DNA of 64,000 bases from G965202665 sp965243835 (GTDB lineage Bacteria; Actinomycetota; Acidimicrobiia; Spongiisociales; Spongiisociaceae), in the NCBI GenBank assembly GCA_965243835.1, contig OZ251578.1, forward strand, positions 1,674,001 to 1,738,000, in the 5' to 3' direction. This document shows positions 1 through 9,832 of this stretch, piece by piece (position 1 is the first letter of the stretch; each line of letters opens with the position of its first letter). Below the pieces are notes generated by a model that ran no database searches, had not been told where the DNA came from, and saw only the letters and a list, made by a program, of their open reading frames with translations. A program made the translations under genes and the position numbers.

Positions 1-230
1 TGGCGCCGGACCGTCTCCTCCGCGATCTGCCCGTTCAAGTTGCGCAATTCGTAGATGGACTGGTCCAGGGCGGTGCGCATAAAGATCAGCGACATAAACA
101 CCGACACCGCCAGCAACGGGGCCGCCACCCACAAAACCACCCGCAAACGCCGCCCTCCGCCCCCGCCGCTAATGACGGTCAGCGGCGGCGCGGAGTCGGC
201 GTCCGGCTGACGGAGCGGACGAGGAGTCAC
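1..230 (-). CDS. ftsL: FtsL-like septum protein, 3' end outside the window
   Basis: The reading frame opens with GTG at 230 and runs off the window edge, giving the first 76 residues. The visible part has a short Pro/Gly-rich cytoplasmic head, a basic stop (GGRRLR), one hydrophobic segment at about residues 32-50, and then the start of a coiled-coil-like stretch (ALDQSIYELRNLNGQIAEE). That topology, and the position directly after rsmH, is what FtsL-type bitopic division proteins show; FtsL works with FtsB and FtsQ in the periplasmic scaffold of the divisome. The GTG overlaps the rsmH stop codon by four bases (GTGA), so translation is probably coupled. The sequence is too divergent and short to exclude another small septal protein, so the name rests on position and topology. 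Confidence 0.7.
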   Translation of the reverse strand, partial: MTPRPLRQPDADSAPPLTVISGGGGGRRLRVVLWVAAPLLAVSVFMSLIFMRTALDQSIYELRNLNGQIAEETVRR

Positions 231-1174
231 AACCCCTCCCCCGCCTTCTCCACCGCCCGCAGACGGGCGCTCCGGGCGGACGGGTTGCTGGATATTTCCG
301 CGGCGGAGGGGCGCAACGGCTTGCGATGCAACGCCGTCAGTTCCGCCGGCGGGGGCAGGGGCAGGGTGGGACCGTCCAGCTTCCCCTCCCCCCGGCGGAA
401 GCGGCGTTTCACCAACCGGTCCTCCAAGGAATGGTAGGAAAGGACCGCGCACCGCCCGCCGGGGGCCAAAGCGGCCAACCCCTGCTCCAAGCCCGCGGCC
501 AGCGCCGCCAACTCATCGTTCACCGCTATGCGCAGGGCCTGGAACGCGCGCCGGGCCGGGTGGCGCCCCGGACGGCGGGCGGCGGCGGGGACCGCGCCGC
601 ACACCACTTCGCTCAACCGGCCGGTGTCGTCGATGGGCCGGGCCGCGACGACGGCGGCCGCGATACGGCGGGCGGAGGGCTCCTCCCCGTAGCGGCGCAG
701 AATGCGCTCCAGTTCCTCAGGCTCGGCCCGGTTGACCAGCTGCCAGGCGGGGGCGGGGGCGTCGGGCCCCATTCTCATATCCAGCGGCCCGGGGCTGCGG
801 TAGGAGAACCCGCGGGCGGGGGTGTCCAGTTGATGACGGGAAACGCCGCAGTCGAACAGAACCCCGACGATCCGGTCCACGCCCCTGTCAGCCAGTATCC
901 GCTCCATGTCTCCAAAGTTCCCGACTTGCGTTTCCAAGCGCGGGTGGGGTGCCGCCCGGCTGATCGCCGCGGGATCCCGGTCGATCCCCAGCACCCGCAC
1001 TTTTTCGTCCAGGTTGTCCAGCAGGGCCGCCGCGTGGCCGCCTCCGCCGAAGGTGGCGTCCACGATGACGCCCTCCGTCGCCGGTCGGAAAACCTCCACT
1101 ATTTCCCCGGTCATAACCGGGATGTGGAAGCCCGCGACTTGCGACGAACGGTTCAATCTGCTTTCCTGGCTCAT
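227..1174 (-). CDS. rsmH: 16S rRNA (cytosine1402-N4)-methyltransferase RsmH
   Basis: This 315-residue protein matches RsmH (MraW), which transfers a methyl group from S-adenosylmethionine to N4 of C1402 in 16S rRNA. The N-terminal HIPVMTGEIVE, the SAM-binding DATFGGGGHA at about residues 40-49, the GIDRDPAAI segment and the late SYHSLEDRLVKRRF are all hallmark motifs, and the length is normal. The ATG at 1174 follows a good ribosome site (GGAGGG about 8 bases upstream). The gene lies 105 bases after mraZ on the same strand and its stop overlaps the start of the ftsL-like gene. This is the conserved opening of the dcw cell-division cluster, presumably transcribed from the MraZ-controlled promoter upstream. 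Confidence 0.97.
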   Translation of the reverse strand: MSQESRLNRSSQVAGFHIPVMTGEIVEVFRPATEGVIVDATFGGGGHAAALLDNLDEKVRVLGIDRDPAAISRAAPHPRLETQVGNFGDMERILADRGVDRIVGVLFDCGVSRHQLDTPARGFSYRSPGPLDMRMGPDAPAPAWQLVNRAEPEELERILRRYGEEPSARRIAAAVVAARPIDDTGRLSEVVCGAVPAAARRPGRHPARRAFQALRIAVNDELAALAAGLEQGLAALAPGGRCAVLSYHSLEDRLVKRRFRRGEGKLDGPTLPLPPPAELTALHRKPLRPSAAEISSNPSARSARLRAVEKAGEGL

Positions 1175-1279
1175 GGCCGGCCCTCCGGAGCGAAACCAGT
1201 TAAGCGGGCGGAGTAAGGGCTTTTCATGGTTTCCCGGAGAGCCGGCGATGAGCCGGGGTTTGGGATTGTCGTCACTTTC

Positions 1280-1711
1280 TCAGATCCCGGCGTCGTACAG
1301 GGCCTCCTCTATGGTCGAGTAAAATTCATCGGCCTCGGCGTTGTAGGCGCTCCACTCGGCGGTGTTCCAAATCTCCACCCGATCCGAAACCCCGATCACG
1401 GTCACTTCCTTGCCCAGTGCGGCGTAGTCCCGCAGACCCTGTGGGAGTTGCACCCGTCCCGCGCCGTCCATTTCCTGGGCGATGGCCCCGGCGAAGAAGG
1501 AGCGGGCCAGGCGCCGGGCGCGGGCGTCGGTGCGGGGCAGGGAGCGGAACCGTTCCGTCTCCTCCCGCCACCGGGACATGGGGAACACGTACAGGCACCG
1601 CTCTTGGCCTTTGGTGACCACGCACCCGTCTTCCAAGCCGCGGCGGAAGCGGGCGGGCAGGACCATCCGCCCCTTGTCGTCCACCGCATGTTGGTATTCG
1701 CCGAGAAACAC
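1280..1711 (-). CDS. mraZ: Transcriptional regulator MraZ
   Basis: The 143-residue product has the two SpoVT/AbrB-like halves of MraZ: an N-terminal FLGEYQHAVDDKGRMVLPARFR and a second copy around residues 80-100 (AQEMDGAGRVQLPQGLRDYA). MraZ is a DNA-binding repressor that in characterised bacteria controls the division cluster it heads. I place the start at the GTG at 1711 because the family begins at this FLGEY motif and because purine-rich GGAAGGAAGGGAAG lies just upstream; the frame stays open further upstream but that extension has no MraZ character. The promoter upstream carries four MraZ-type boxes, so autoregulation is expected. The C terminus ends in an acidic tail (EADEFYSTIEEALYDAGI). 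Confidence 0.96.
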   Translation of the reverse strand: MFLGEYQHAVDDKGRMVLPARFRRGLEDGCVVTKGQERCLYVFPMSRWREETERFRSLPRTDARARRLARSFFAGAIAQEMDGAGRVQLPQGLRDYAALGKEVTVIGVSDRVEIWNTAEWSAYNAEADEFYSTIEEALYDAGI

Positions 1712-1772
1712 CGGGCTTCCCTTCCTTCCTGGTCGTTGCCTGCCGCTCCCTGTCTCCCGGAGCGGGTCGCTT

Positions 1773-1814
1773 ACTATACCACTTCGCCCCACTATTGTCC
1801 ACTTTATCCCACTT
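1773..1814 (-). promoter_or_regulatory. mraZ promoter with four MraZ boxes
   Basis: On the minus strand TGGACA (1801-1796) and TATAGT (1778-1773) are separated by exactly 17 bases, a good sigma-70-type promoter. The motif AGTGG occurs four times in a row every 10 bp between 1814 and 1779, so all four copies sit on one face of the helix and overlap the -35 and the spacer. MraZ is known to bind short TGGG/GTGG direct repeats spaced by one helical turn upstream of mraZ, so this is very likely its autoregulatory operator. The transcript would start near 1766, leaving a leader of about 55 bases. Confidence 0.85.
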
Positions 1815-2050
1815 GTCAAATCGGCTGGCCCTTTTTCGGGCCGCGCCCCCCACCCCGCGATGTCGTTTCGCCCTGCCCTGGAGCGCAGATGGCGGGCGTC
1901 ACGGCCCGGATACGGAGAACGGCGAATAGAGCGCGACGCCCAAAGGCGGACCGCAAGGAAGCGTCCGTAAGATTTTCCGGACAGCCGTCCTCGGCCGCCG
2001 GTTGAACGGCTTCTGCGGAGGATCAAACGCGGCGGCCGGAATGAGAGCGG

Positions 2051-2659
2051 TCAGCCGCCTCCGGTATCTGCCAGTCCCAAGAATTCCCGAACGGCCGTAG
2101 CCGAGCGCGGAATCTGACCGGCGCCGAGCCTGTCCACCAATTCATCAAGGGAAAGCACCGGGCTATGGGTATCCATCGCCTGCTCGGCCACCGCGCCTAT
2201 GACCCGTTCCGGATGATCTTCCAGCAACTGCAGAATTATCGCATCCGGACTACGGGCGTAAATTTGGAATACGTCCAGTTCTGCTTGAGGAAAATCCTTG
2301 AGGTTGTTGGTAATGATGATGTTAGCTTTGCTGACAATCGCTGTCGCCAATACATGACGGTCGTCCGGATCCGGAAGTCTCAATTTCGGAATTACGGCTT
2401 CGTAACCGGTCACACTGGCATCAGGTACAGCCTCCTGCATTCCAAGAACGATCCGCTCCATCGCCTCTTTCAACCAAGGTTGCCCTCTAAGCACGGCGCG
2501 TACCATTTCGTCAAGAATCTGATCGGACCACCTGATCTTTACCAAGCCGGTTCCATGGAGCCTGATAAGAAGGTCGCGCAGTTTGGGCGGATACAGTACG
2601 TTGGCATCACAGACTACTTTGAACGATGGTGACTTAGACCCCTCGACATCATCAATCAT
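2051..2659 (-). CDS. PIN-domain ribonuclease toxin
   Basis: This 202-residue protein begins with the PIN-fold signature KVVCDANVLYPPKLRDLL (first catalytic Asp near residue 18). It continues with an acidic helix (SDQILDEMVRAVL) and the second acidic cluster LPDPDDRHVLATAI near residue 97, followed by IIITNNLKDFP. These are the metal-binding positions of PIN nucleases, which as VapC-like toxins cleave RNA. The C-terminal 70 residues extend beyond the minimal PIN fold, making it longer than a classic VapC of about 130 residues. Its start overlaps the end of the upstream HTH gene by 8 bases, the usual antitoxin-toxin arrangement. The substrate cannot be told from sequence. The pair sits between the division cluster and the helicase/methylase operon. 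Confidence 0.85.
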   Translation of the reverse strand: MIDDVEGSKSPSFKVVCDANVLYPPKLRDLLIRLHGTGLVKIRWSDQILDEMVRAVLRGQPWLKEAMERIVLGMQEAVPDASVTGYEAVIPKLRLPDPDDRHVLATAIVSKANIIITNNLKDFPQAELDVFQIYARSPDAIILQLLEDHPERVIGAVAEQAMDTHSPVLSLDELVDRLGAGQIPRSATAVREFLGLADTGGG

Positions 2660-3131
2660 ATAATCCCATTAGTTGCGCCCTCTGCGTCAGTTGCCTCATC
2701 ATCTCCCGCCGATACGCCTTGTCCCGACGCTTATAATCCAGCAGTTCCAGCAAGGGCACCTTCCGTCGGCCATCGACCTCCCGATACGGTATCTTGCCTT
2801 CGTCCAGCAACCCCGTCAGATAGGGCTGAGTGACACCGAGCATGCCGGAGGCCTGCATAACGGAGACCTCCGGTTGCAAGGAATCCACCATTACCGCATT
2901 GCCTTTGGACAACTCGGTCAACACCTCAACCAGATAGCGCATTGCCGCGGCTGGTACGTCAACTTCGCTCGAGCCTTCGGCTCCGTTGTCGCTGACCAAC
3001 CGGACAGGCGGAGATTCGCCCTCCTCCAACAGAGCCGCCAACCGGACGGCGGCATCACCGGCCTGACGGGCGACGCGCTCATCGGGCAATTCAATTTCAT
3101 AGGTTTTAGAACCGGTTTCCAATACGGTCAT
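2652..3131 (-). CDS. Excisionase-type HTH antitoxin of the PIN toxin
   Basis: The product is 159 residues from the ATG at 3131, chosen because GGGAGG lies about 8 bases upstream and because its paralogues in this window start at the equivalent place. The first 40 residues resemble the paralogues (YEIELPDERVARQAGDAAVRLAALLEEG). The middle carries a conserved LVEVLTELSKGNAVMV segment, then an excisionase/MerR-like helix-turn-helix (VMQASGMLGVTQPYLTGLLDEGKIPYREVDGRRKVPLLELLDYKRRD) and a short helical tail (QRAQLMGLYD) likely to clasp the toxin. It overlaps the PIN gene by 8 bases. Four relatives occur near 9.8-10.8, 17.7 and 20.1 kb without a PIN partner. The name antitoxin is inferred from position. 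Confidence 0.8.
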   Translation of the reverse strand: MTVLETGSKTYEIELPDERVARQAGDAAVRLAALLEEGESPPVRLVSDNGAEGSSEVDVPAAAMRYLVEVLTELSKGNAVMVDSLQPEVSVMQASGMLGVTQPYLTGLLDEGKIPYREVDGRRKVPLLELLDYKRRDKAYRREMMRQLTQRAQLMGLYD

Positions 3132-3201
3132 CAGTTGCCTCCCTGTCCAAATCCGGCAACGGGGGAGGACGAAAGCCGTACTCCCCGTTTGGCATACCGG
3201 C

Positions 3202-3207
3202 ATTATA
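3202..3207 (-). promoter_or_regulatory. Candidate -10 box of the antitoxin-toxin pair
   Basis: A perfect TATAAT reads on the minus strand about 70 bases upstream of the antitoxin ATG, in the 148-bp gap that also serves the divergent helicase gene. No convincing -35 sits at 17 bp; TTATTT lies 18 bp upstream. The antitoxin probably binds here, but no clear palindrome was found. Confidence 0.4.
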
Positions 3208-3279
3208 CCCCGAATCGGAGGGTCAAAATAACTCCCTTCCACCGGTCGCGCCGCCGAACGGAACGGGTATGCTCCCCCA

Positions 3280-6200
3280 ATGCCCCGCATCTTCGACAAC
3301 CTGGACGCCCACTTGGACGAGGCGTTGCGCCAGACCCTGCCCAACTCCCACCAACTGGACGCCTGCGTCGGCTACTTCAACCTGCGGGGATGGGGTTTGC
3401 TGGCCGGGGCGGTGGACGAAATGTCCGACCCCCCGCCCGGTCATCCGGCGGACGCCCCCCGGGTGCGGCTGTTGCTGGGGATGGCCGACCCGCCCCGGCG
3501 GGAAATAGAAGACCGGCTCCGAATCGGCCGCGACGACCGCCGCATGGACAACAAAACCGCGGCCCGCCTCAAACCGGAGACGGTGGCCGACCTGCGCCGC
3601 CAGCTCACCTTCGGCTTCCCCACCGCCGAAGACGAAACCGCCCTGCGCCATCTGACCCGCGCCCTGCGGGAAGGCCGCGCCGCGGCCCGGTTGTTTCTGC
3701 GCCACCGGCTGCACGCCAAACTCTACCTGTGCCACCGCCGCGACCCGGACAACCCGATGACCGGTTTCCTCGGTTCCTCCAACCTGACCATGGCCGGGCT
3801 GGCCAAGGAGGGGGAGCTGAACGTGGACGTGCTGGACCACGACGCCGCCGACAAACTCCGCGACTGGTTCGAGAAGTTGTGGGGCGACCAATACACCCTG
3901 GACATCACCCCGGAACTGATCGAGACGCTGGATGAATCCTGGGCGGGGGAACGCCGTCTGCCCCCCTATCTCCTGTATCTGAAACTGGCCTACCATCTGT
4001 CCCGGGAAGCCCGGGAAGGTCTTTTGGAATACGGCCTGCCCGAGTCCATGGCGGGCGACCTGTTCGACTATCAAGCGGCGGCGGTGCGCATCGCGGCCCG
4101 CATACTCAACCGGCGGGGCGGGGTGATGATCGGCGATGTGGTGGGACTGGGCAAAACGATGATCGCCACCGCCATCGCCCTGCTCATGCAGGAGGAAAAC
4201 GGAACCGAAACCCTCATCGTCTGTCCCAAAAACCTGGTGAAAATGTGGGAGGGATACGTAGCGCATTACCGGTTGCACGCCCGGGTGCTGTCCCTGTCGC
4301 TGGTGGTCCGCGACCTGCCCGATATGCGCCGCTACCGGGTGGTCGTCATCGACGAAAGCCACAACCTGCGCACCCGCACCCGCAAGGATTACATCCAACT
4401 GAAAGACTACATCGGACGCAACGACAGCAAAGTGATCCTGCTCACCGCCACCCCCTACAACAAGCGCTTCTTGGACGTGGCCAACCAACTGGGCCTGTTC
4501 GTGGACCCGGACGCCGACTTGGGCATCCGCCCGGAGCGGCAGATTATGAAAACCGGCGACTTGGAGTTTCTGCGCCAATGCGACGACAAACCGCAGACTT
4601 TGGGGGCTTTCCGGCGCAGTGAAGAACCGGAGGACTACCGGCGATTAATGTCCTTGTTCCTGGTGCGCCGCACCCGCCGTTTCATTGAAAAAAATTACGG
4701 CGGCTCGGGCTCGGTGGAGCGGGCCGACGGGGAGCGGGTCTCGTTTCCCCGCCGCCGTCCCATCCCCCTCCGCCACGAAGTCGCCCCGGACTCCCCGACG
4801 GCGAAGATGATATCGGACCGCACCCTGGACGCCATCGACCGGCTGGGCCTGCCCCGCTACACCCTGGCCCGGTTCTTGGACCGGCGGGCAGAGCCGACCG
4901 AAGACGAAGCCGGGATTATGAAACGGTGGCGCAAGGCCTCCGCCAACCTGATCGGCATCACCCGCACCCGCCTCTATAAACGTCTTTCCTCGTCGGGGGC
5001 CGTTTTCCGCATCAGCCTGGAACGGCACCTGTTGCGGGACCTGGTGTATCTGCACGCCATCGGCGAAGGCCTGCCCCTGCCCGTCGGTCACTACCAAAAC
5101 CCGGAATGGGAGGACGAGGAGGGGGATGAGGGTTGGGCGCCTTCGGGGGAGGGCGCCCTTTCCGGCTTCCCCGGTTCCGGTTCCGGTTCCTCCCGGGATT
5201 GGGAGCGGGCCGCGGCCGCCGTCTATCAGGCGATCGCCGACAAGGGAGGCCGCGCCATCGGCTGGGTGCGTCCGCGTCTGTTCACCGGCAAGTTGCGGGA
5301 CAAACTGGAACGGGACCGCGCCGTTCTGGAGGACCTGCTGGAGTTTTTGGGCGAATGGCGGCAGGAAGACGACTCCAAACTGGACGCCTTAGAGGGGTTG
5401 TTGGCCGGCCAGCACCGCCGCGACAAGGTTCTGGTGTTTACCGAATACCGGGATACCGCCGAATACGTCGCCGGCTCTTTGCGGCGCCGGGGACTGGAGT
5501 CGGTGGAGGCGGTGTCGGGTTCTTCGGACGACCCGACGGCCGCCGCCCGCCGTTTCTCGCCCCGGGCCAACCGCCCTATCGGGGGCCTGCCCTCCGGCGA
5601 CTCGGAGGTGCGAACGCTGGTGGCCACCGATGTGCTGTCGGAAGGTCAGAACCTGCAGGACTCCCACATCGTGGTCAACTACGACCTGCCGTGGGCGATC
5701 GTGAAAATCATCCAACGGGCGGGACGGGTGGACCGCATCGGGCAGGCGAGCCCGGAAGTTTTGGTCTATTCTTTCCTTCCGTCCCGGGGAGTGGAGGAGG
5801 TGATCGGCCTGCGGAAACGGATCGCCCGCCGTTTGGCGGAGAACGCCTACGTGTTCGGCTCCGACGAGGCTTTCTTCGGAGCGGAAGACGAACAGCGGTT
5901 CCTGGAGGGGTTGTACGACGAGAACGCCCGACTGGATTTCGAGGAACCGGACGAAGAAGTGGATTGGGCTTCCCACGCCTACGAAATCTGGCGGAATGCG
6001 GAGGAGCATCACCCCGATTTGGCGGAGCGGGCCGCGGCCCTTCCCGATGGGGTGTACACCACCGCGCCCGCCCCGCCGGATGGGGAGGCGGGTGTTTTGG
6101 CGTGCGCCGAAAAGGAATACAACCTGCCCGCCTTGGCTTTCACCAACCTGTCGGGGGAATCCCGCCTTTTGGATCCCTACCAGGCACTGCAACTGGCCCG

Positions 6201-6604
6201 GTGCGAACCTGACGATTACGCCTACCCCCCCCCCCGTTGCCCTGGAAAACCACCATCAACTGGCGGCGACGGCCCTTACCGGCCCGTTGCTGTCTCCCGC
6301 CGCCCACCGGGAAGGTTCGCTCACCGGAGTGCGCAAACGGTGCTGGGATCGGCTCCGCAATCATCGGGATAAATACCCGGAAAGTCTCTTTATTGATGAC
6401 GTCGACGCCGCCCTCGACGAGCTGTATCGCAAGCCTCTAACCGAAGACGCAACCAACCGCCTGGCCAAGGCCCTGCGGGAACGCACTCCCGAAGACCTGG
6501 CCCTGCTGATCGTGGCCTTGTACGAGGCGGGCCGCCTGTGCCTGTCCGAAGATGAACTGTCCGGGGCCGACTTGCGCCTGCTCTGCTCTCTGGGGTTCGC
6601 ATAA
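3280..6604 (+). pseudogene. PLD-SNF2 helicase, frameshifted at a C11 tract (possibly phase-variable)
   Basis: As sequenced the frame ends at 6372 (1030 aa). Removing one C from the run of eleven at 6225-6235 restores a gene of about 1107 codons ending at 6604, whose stop overlaps the methylase ATG (TAATG). The N-terminal domain has a phospholipase-D type motif, H145-A-K147 followed by GSSN at 165-168, so one HKD half-site. The rest is an SNF2-family superfamily-2 helicase: GLGKT at 289-293, DESH at 358-361, LLTATPYNK, SEGQNLQ and Q812-x-x-G-R-x-x-R819. Such helicases, paired with adenine methylases, occur in restriction-like defence systems; class 1 DISARM has an SNF2 helicase, a methylase and a separate PLD protein. 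The frameshift replaces the last helical 125 residues with an unrelated 50-residue tail. Whether the slip is phase variation, decay or a sequencing error cannot be decided here. Confidence 0.8.
6225..6235 (+). repeat. C11 homopolymer, likely slippage site
   Basis: Eleven consecutive C follow a TAC codon. With eleven, the downstream frame reads PPPRCPG and stops at 6372; with ten, it reads PPPVALENHHQLAATAL and runs to 6604, in the frame that overlaps the methylase start. Tracts of this length slip during replication in many bacteria and switch restriction genes on and off. Confidence 0.85.
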
Positions 6605-9600
6605 TGCGGACGGATCAGGAACGCATCCGCAAGTTCCTGGACCTGGGAGAGTTCGAGGAACTGTTCAACTACCTGGGATGGGACAACCCCGAACATGTTT
6701 CTTTCCGTTCACGCGATGACGAGGTTTCTGTTACACCGGTAGCGCAAAAACGGGGCGTGGGAGTGTGGCGGGTGGATGACATCCCTGAGGCGGCGGCGCG
6801 GCGGCGCATCGACCGGGAGGTTTCGGGGCACACCCGGGAGCGGTTGCTGATCTTCGACGGTGGAGACCGCCAACTTTGGCTGTGGCCGGAAACGCGACCC
6901 TCTGGTTCGGGCTATCACCTGGTAACCCACGAATACCGCCCAGAAACCCAGAACGAAGCCCTCATCCAACGACTGGCCGCAGTCGCATTCTCCGTGGAGG
7001 AACAGACCTCCCTGACGGTGATGGATGTGTTGCACCGGGTGCGTGGACAGTTCAAAGCCGACAAGGTAACCAAGCGGTTCTACAAAGAGTTCCGCCAAAA
7101 CCACGAACGGTTGACCGGTTTCATCGAAGGCATCGAATCCGAGAAAGACCGCGAATGGTACGGAACGGTGTTGCTCAACCGTTTGATGTTTATCTACTTT
7201 TTGCAGAAGAAAGGGTTCCTAGAAGGAGACCGCAACTATCTGCGCAACCGCCTGATGATGGTCCGCAAGTTGCTCGGCAAGGACTCATTCTATGGGTTTT
7301 TCCGCAAGTTCATGCTCCCGCTGTTCCACGAGGGCCTAGGCTCGCACCGGCATTTGTACGACGACCCGGCAATAGCCGAAATCATCGGCGACATTCCCTA
7401 TGTGAACGGGGCCATCTTCGACCCCCATAAGTTAGAAGAAGAACACGACATCAACATCCGCGACTTGGAGTTTGAACGGATTTTCGATTTCTTCGATCAG
7501 TACCGGTGGCATCTGGACGAGCGACCCACCCACCAACCCAACGAAATCAGCCCGGATGTGCTCGGCTACGTATTTGAACAGTTAATCAACCAAAAAGAGC
7601 AAGGGGCCTACTACACCAAGGAGGACATCACCGGCTATATGACGTCGGTGACGGTAATCCCCGCCCTGTTGGATCGTTTGGATGTGGACGATGATCCGCT
7701 GGAGTTATTGACCGCCGACCCGGAACGCTACATCCACGAATCCGTATCCTACGGTATTGACCAGGACTTGCCGGAGGACATCGCGGCGGGAGCGGCCGAC
7801 CCCGCCCAAATCGCGGACGAGGACTGGTTCGAAAAAGCGCCGCCCCACATCGGACTCCCCGGCGAAACCTGGTGGGAAACCATCGATCGCCATCGCCACT
7901 ACCGCCAACTGAAGAAGCGGGTGGCGGATGGGGAAATCCGCACGGTGGACGACGCCATCACCGCCAACCTGGATTTGCGCACGCTGGTAACCGACTTCCT
8001 GGGAATGCTGACCCCGATGGAGGCGGTGGAGCGCGCCTACCGGACGCTACAGGAACTGACCGTCCTCGATCCGACCTGTGGCTCCGGCGCTTTCCTGTTC
8101 GCCGCCCTGGACATCCTGGCCGACTGCTACAAGATGCTACTGGAACGAGCGGAAGAACTGTCCATCGGCGGCGACATACCGGATATTCTAAGAGAGGCGG
8201 ACGAGCACCCCAACCGTATGTATTTCATCTACAAGCAGGCAATGCTCAACAACCTGTACGGCGTAGACATTATGCCCGAAGCAGGCGAGATAGCCCGCCT
8301 GCGAATGTTTTTGAAGTTAGCCGCCCAACTAACCGACCCCGACAAAATAGACCCCCTCCCCGACCTGGACTTCAACATCAAAACCGGCAACCTACTAGTA
8401 GGAATAGCCCACCTCCAGGATGCCCATAATCGACTGAATGATATAATTGGTTACCCAAAGTTACAAGAAATTGAAGAACAAGCATCACCACTAGCTAACA
8501 TAATGGAAGAGTTCTCCCAAGCCCAACAGACAAACGATAATCCTGACAAAATCCAAGGAATAAAGAACACTATAAACAAGGAAAAAAGAAAATTGCGAGA
8601 CCAGCTCGATAAACATTTATATGAAATAAGAGCCGAGCAAGAGTATTATGAACAATGGCGTAAATCTCACCAGCCTTTCCATTGGTTTGCAGAATTTCCT
8701 AACGTATTCATCAGTAAGGACGGATTTGACATAATTATAGGCAATCCGCCCTATATTACTAGAACTAAAGTAATTCACCCGATATCACTAGAACCAGGAT
8801 GGATATATTGGCAAAGATATCAAACCAATCACTTAACAAATATCTTTACCGTTTGTGTGGAAAGAACCTTATCGTTAATCAATCCTAGGTCCCGATATTC
8901 TATGATTTTACCTGTTTCGTTCCAATTTCGAAATAGTTTCAAAATAGTACGAGATCTAGTGACCAAGGCTTTTCCATTACGCTGGATCAGTACCTACGAT
9001 AAAGATCCGGATCAACTCTTCGAGGGAGTAAAGGTCAGGGTAGCGATTTTATCTGGAAGCAAAATATCACAAAAGAGCCACAAAACCCTGGCTGTTACGC
9101 GCTTTAATAGGTGGTTAAAGGATTATAGAAATTGTTTATTCGACAATCTTCGACACACGATATTACCGGAAGAAATCGAATACAATTCAGGTTGGCTAAA
9201 GATCGGTTCATCTCAAGAAGGTCAAATTTTAAGGGCATTAATTTCTACTGGTAAGACTATAAATAGCATCACTGGTGGTCCACATGAATTAACCTTCAAG
9301 GCTGTTATCTGGCACTACCTAAGTTCCTTTATTGACCCTCCACCTGCTTACGATTTATATGGTAACCCTATAGAACAGCCAGCAGTAAAAACACTAAACT
9401 TCCCAACCAGTGAGTTACGCAATGCTAGTTTTGTCTTGTCTCTTAGTAAAGTAGCACTTATGTGGTGGTCAGCTACCGGAGATGGCCTTAATTTACCCTC
9501 AGGAGCGTTAGGCTCAACTCCAATCCCCGAATCAATCCGGTTCCTAAAAGATATATCTCAACTAGCACCCGACATACAGAAAGGCTTAAAGGATACCCTC

Positions 9601-9810
9601 AAATACGTCAAAAATGCTAAGCAGTGGGTTGGTAACTACGATGTTCGTGAAATACGTTATCTAACCGACGAGATAGATAAACGGATTCTGAGCGAGATAG
9701 GTTTAGACGATCTATGGCCTAATATTCAGTTATTTAATGCTACTTTTATGAAGCAAAGCGGGGGCAAAAGTGCTCTTCTTGAACAACCAAAGTTTATCCA
9801 GTATTGGTAA
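6604..9810 (+). CDS. Eco57I-type adenine DNA methyltransferase/type IIG-like protein
   Basis: This 1068-residue protein has the N6-adenine methylase motifs D489-PTCGSG (SAM binding) and NPPY at 714-717 (catalysis). They sit in the order and spacing of Eco57I/PglX-like enzymes, after a long helical N-terminal region. The motif N-terminal to the methylase (DVLGYVFEQLINQKEQGAYYTKEDITGYM) is typical of this family. The C-terminal third should contain the DNA target-recognition region. I see no clear PD-(D/E)XK nuclease motif at the N terminus, so cleavage may depend on the upstream helicase/PLD protein. The ATG overlaps the helicase stop (TAATG), implying translational coupling. Base composition changes sharply near 8430: upstream is G+C-rich like the neighbours, while downstream to the end of the gene is A+T-rich, suggesting the specificity half was acquired by recombination. 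Confidence 0.9.
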   Translation: MRTDQERIRKFLDLGEFEELFNYLGWDNPEHVSFRSRDDEVSVTPVAQKRGVGVWRVDDIPEAAARRRIDREVSGHTRERLLIFDGGDRQLWLWPETRPSGSGYHLVTHEYRPETQNEALIQRLAAVAFSVEEQTSLTVMDVLHRVRGQFKADKVTKRFYKEFRQNHERLTGFIEGIESEKDREWYGTVLLNRLMFIYFLQKKGFLEGDRNYLRNRLMMVRKLLGKDSFYGFFRKFMLPLFHEGLGSHRHLYDDPAIAEIIGDIPYVNGAIFDPHKLEEEHDINIRDLEFERIFDFFDQYRWHLDERPTHQPNEISPDVLGYVFEQLINQKEQGAYYTKEDITGYMTSVTVIPALLDRLDVDDDPLELLTADPERYIHESVSYGIDQDLPEDIAAGAADPAQIADEDWFEKAPPHIGLPGETWWETIDRHRHYRQLKKRVADGEIRTVDDAITANLDLRTLVTDFLGMLTPMEAVERAYRTLQELTVLDPTCGSGAFLFAALDILADCYKMLLERAEELSIGGDIPDILREADEHPNRMYFIYKQAMLNNLYGVDIMPEAGEIARLRMFLKLAAQLTDPDKIDPLPDLDFNIKTGNLLVGIAHLQDAHNRLNDIIGYPKLQEIEEQASPLANIMEEFSQAQQTNDNPDKIQGIKNTINKEKRKLRDQLDKHLYEIRAEQEYYEQWRKSHQPFHWFAEFPNVFISKDGFDIIIGNPPYITRTKVIHPISLEPGWIYWQRYQTNHLTNIFTVCVERTLSLINPRSRYSMILPVSFQFRNSFKIVRDLVTKAFPLRWISTYDKDPDQLFEGVKVRVAILSGSKISQKSHKTLAVTRFNRWLKDYRNCLFDNLRHTILPEEIEYNSGWLKIGSSQEGQILRALISTGKTINSITGGPHELTFKAVIWHYLSSFIDPPPAYDLYGNPIEQPAVKTLNFPTSELRNASFVLSLSKVALMWWSATGDGLNLPSGALGSTPIPESIRFLKDISQLAPDIQKGLKDTLKYVKNAKQWVGNYDVREIRYLTDEIDKRILSEIGLDDLWPNIQLFNATFMKQSGGKSALLEQPKFIQYW

Positions 9811-9832
9811 TACTACTTATCAAAAATGTAAC

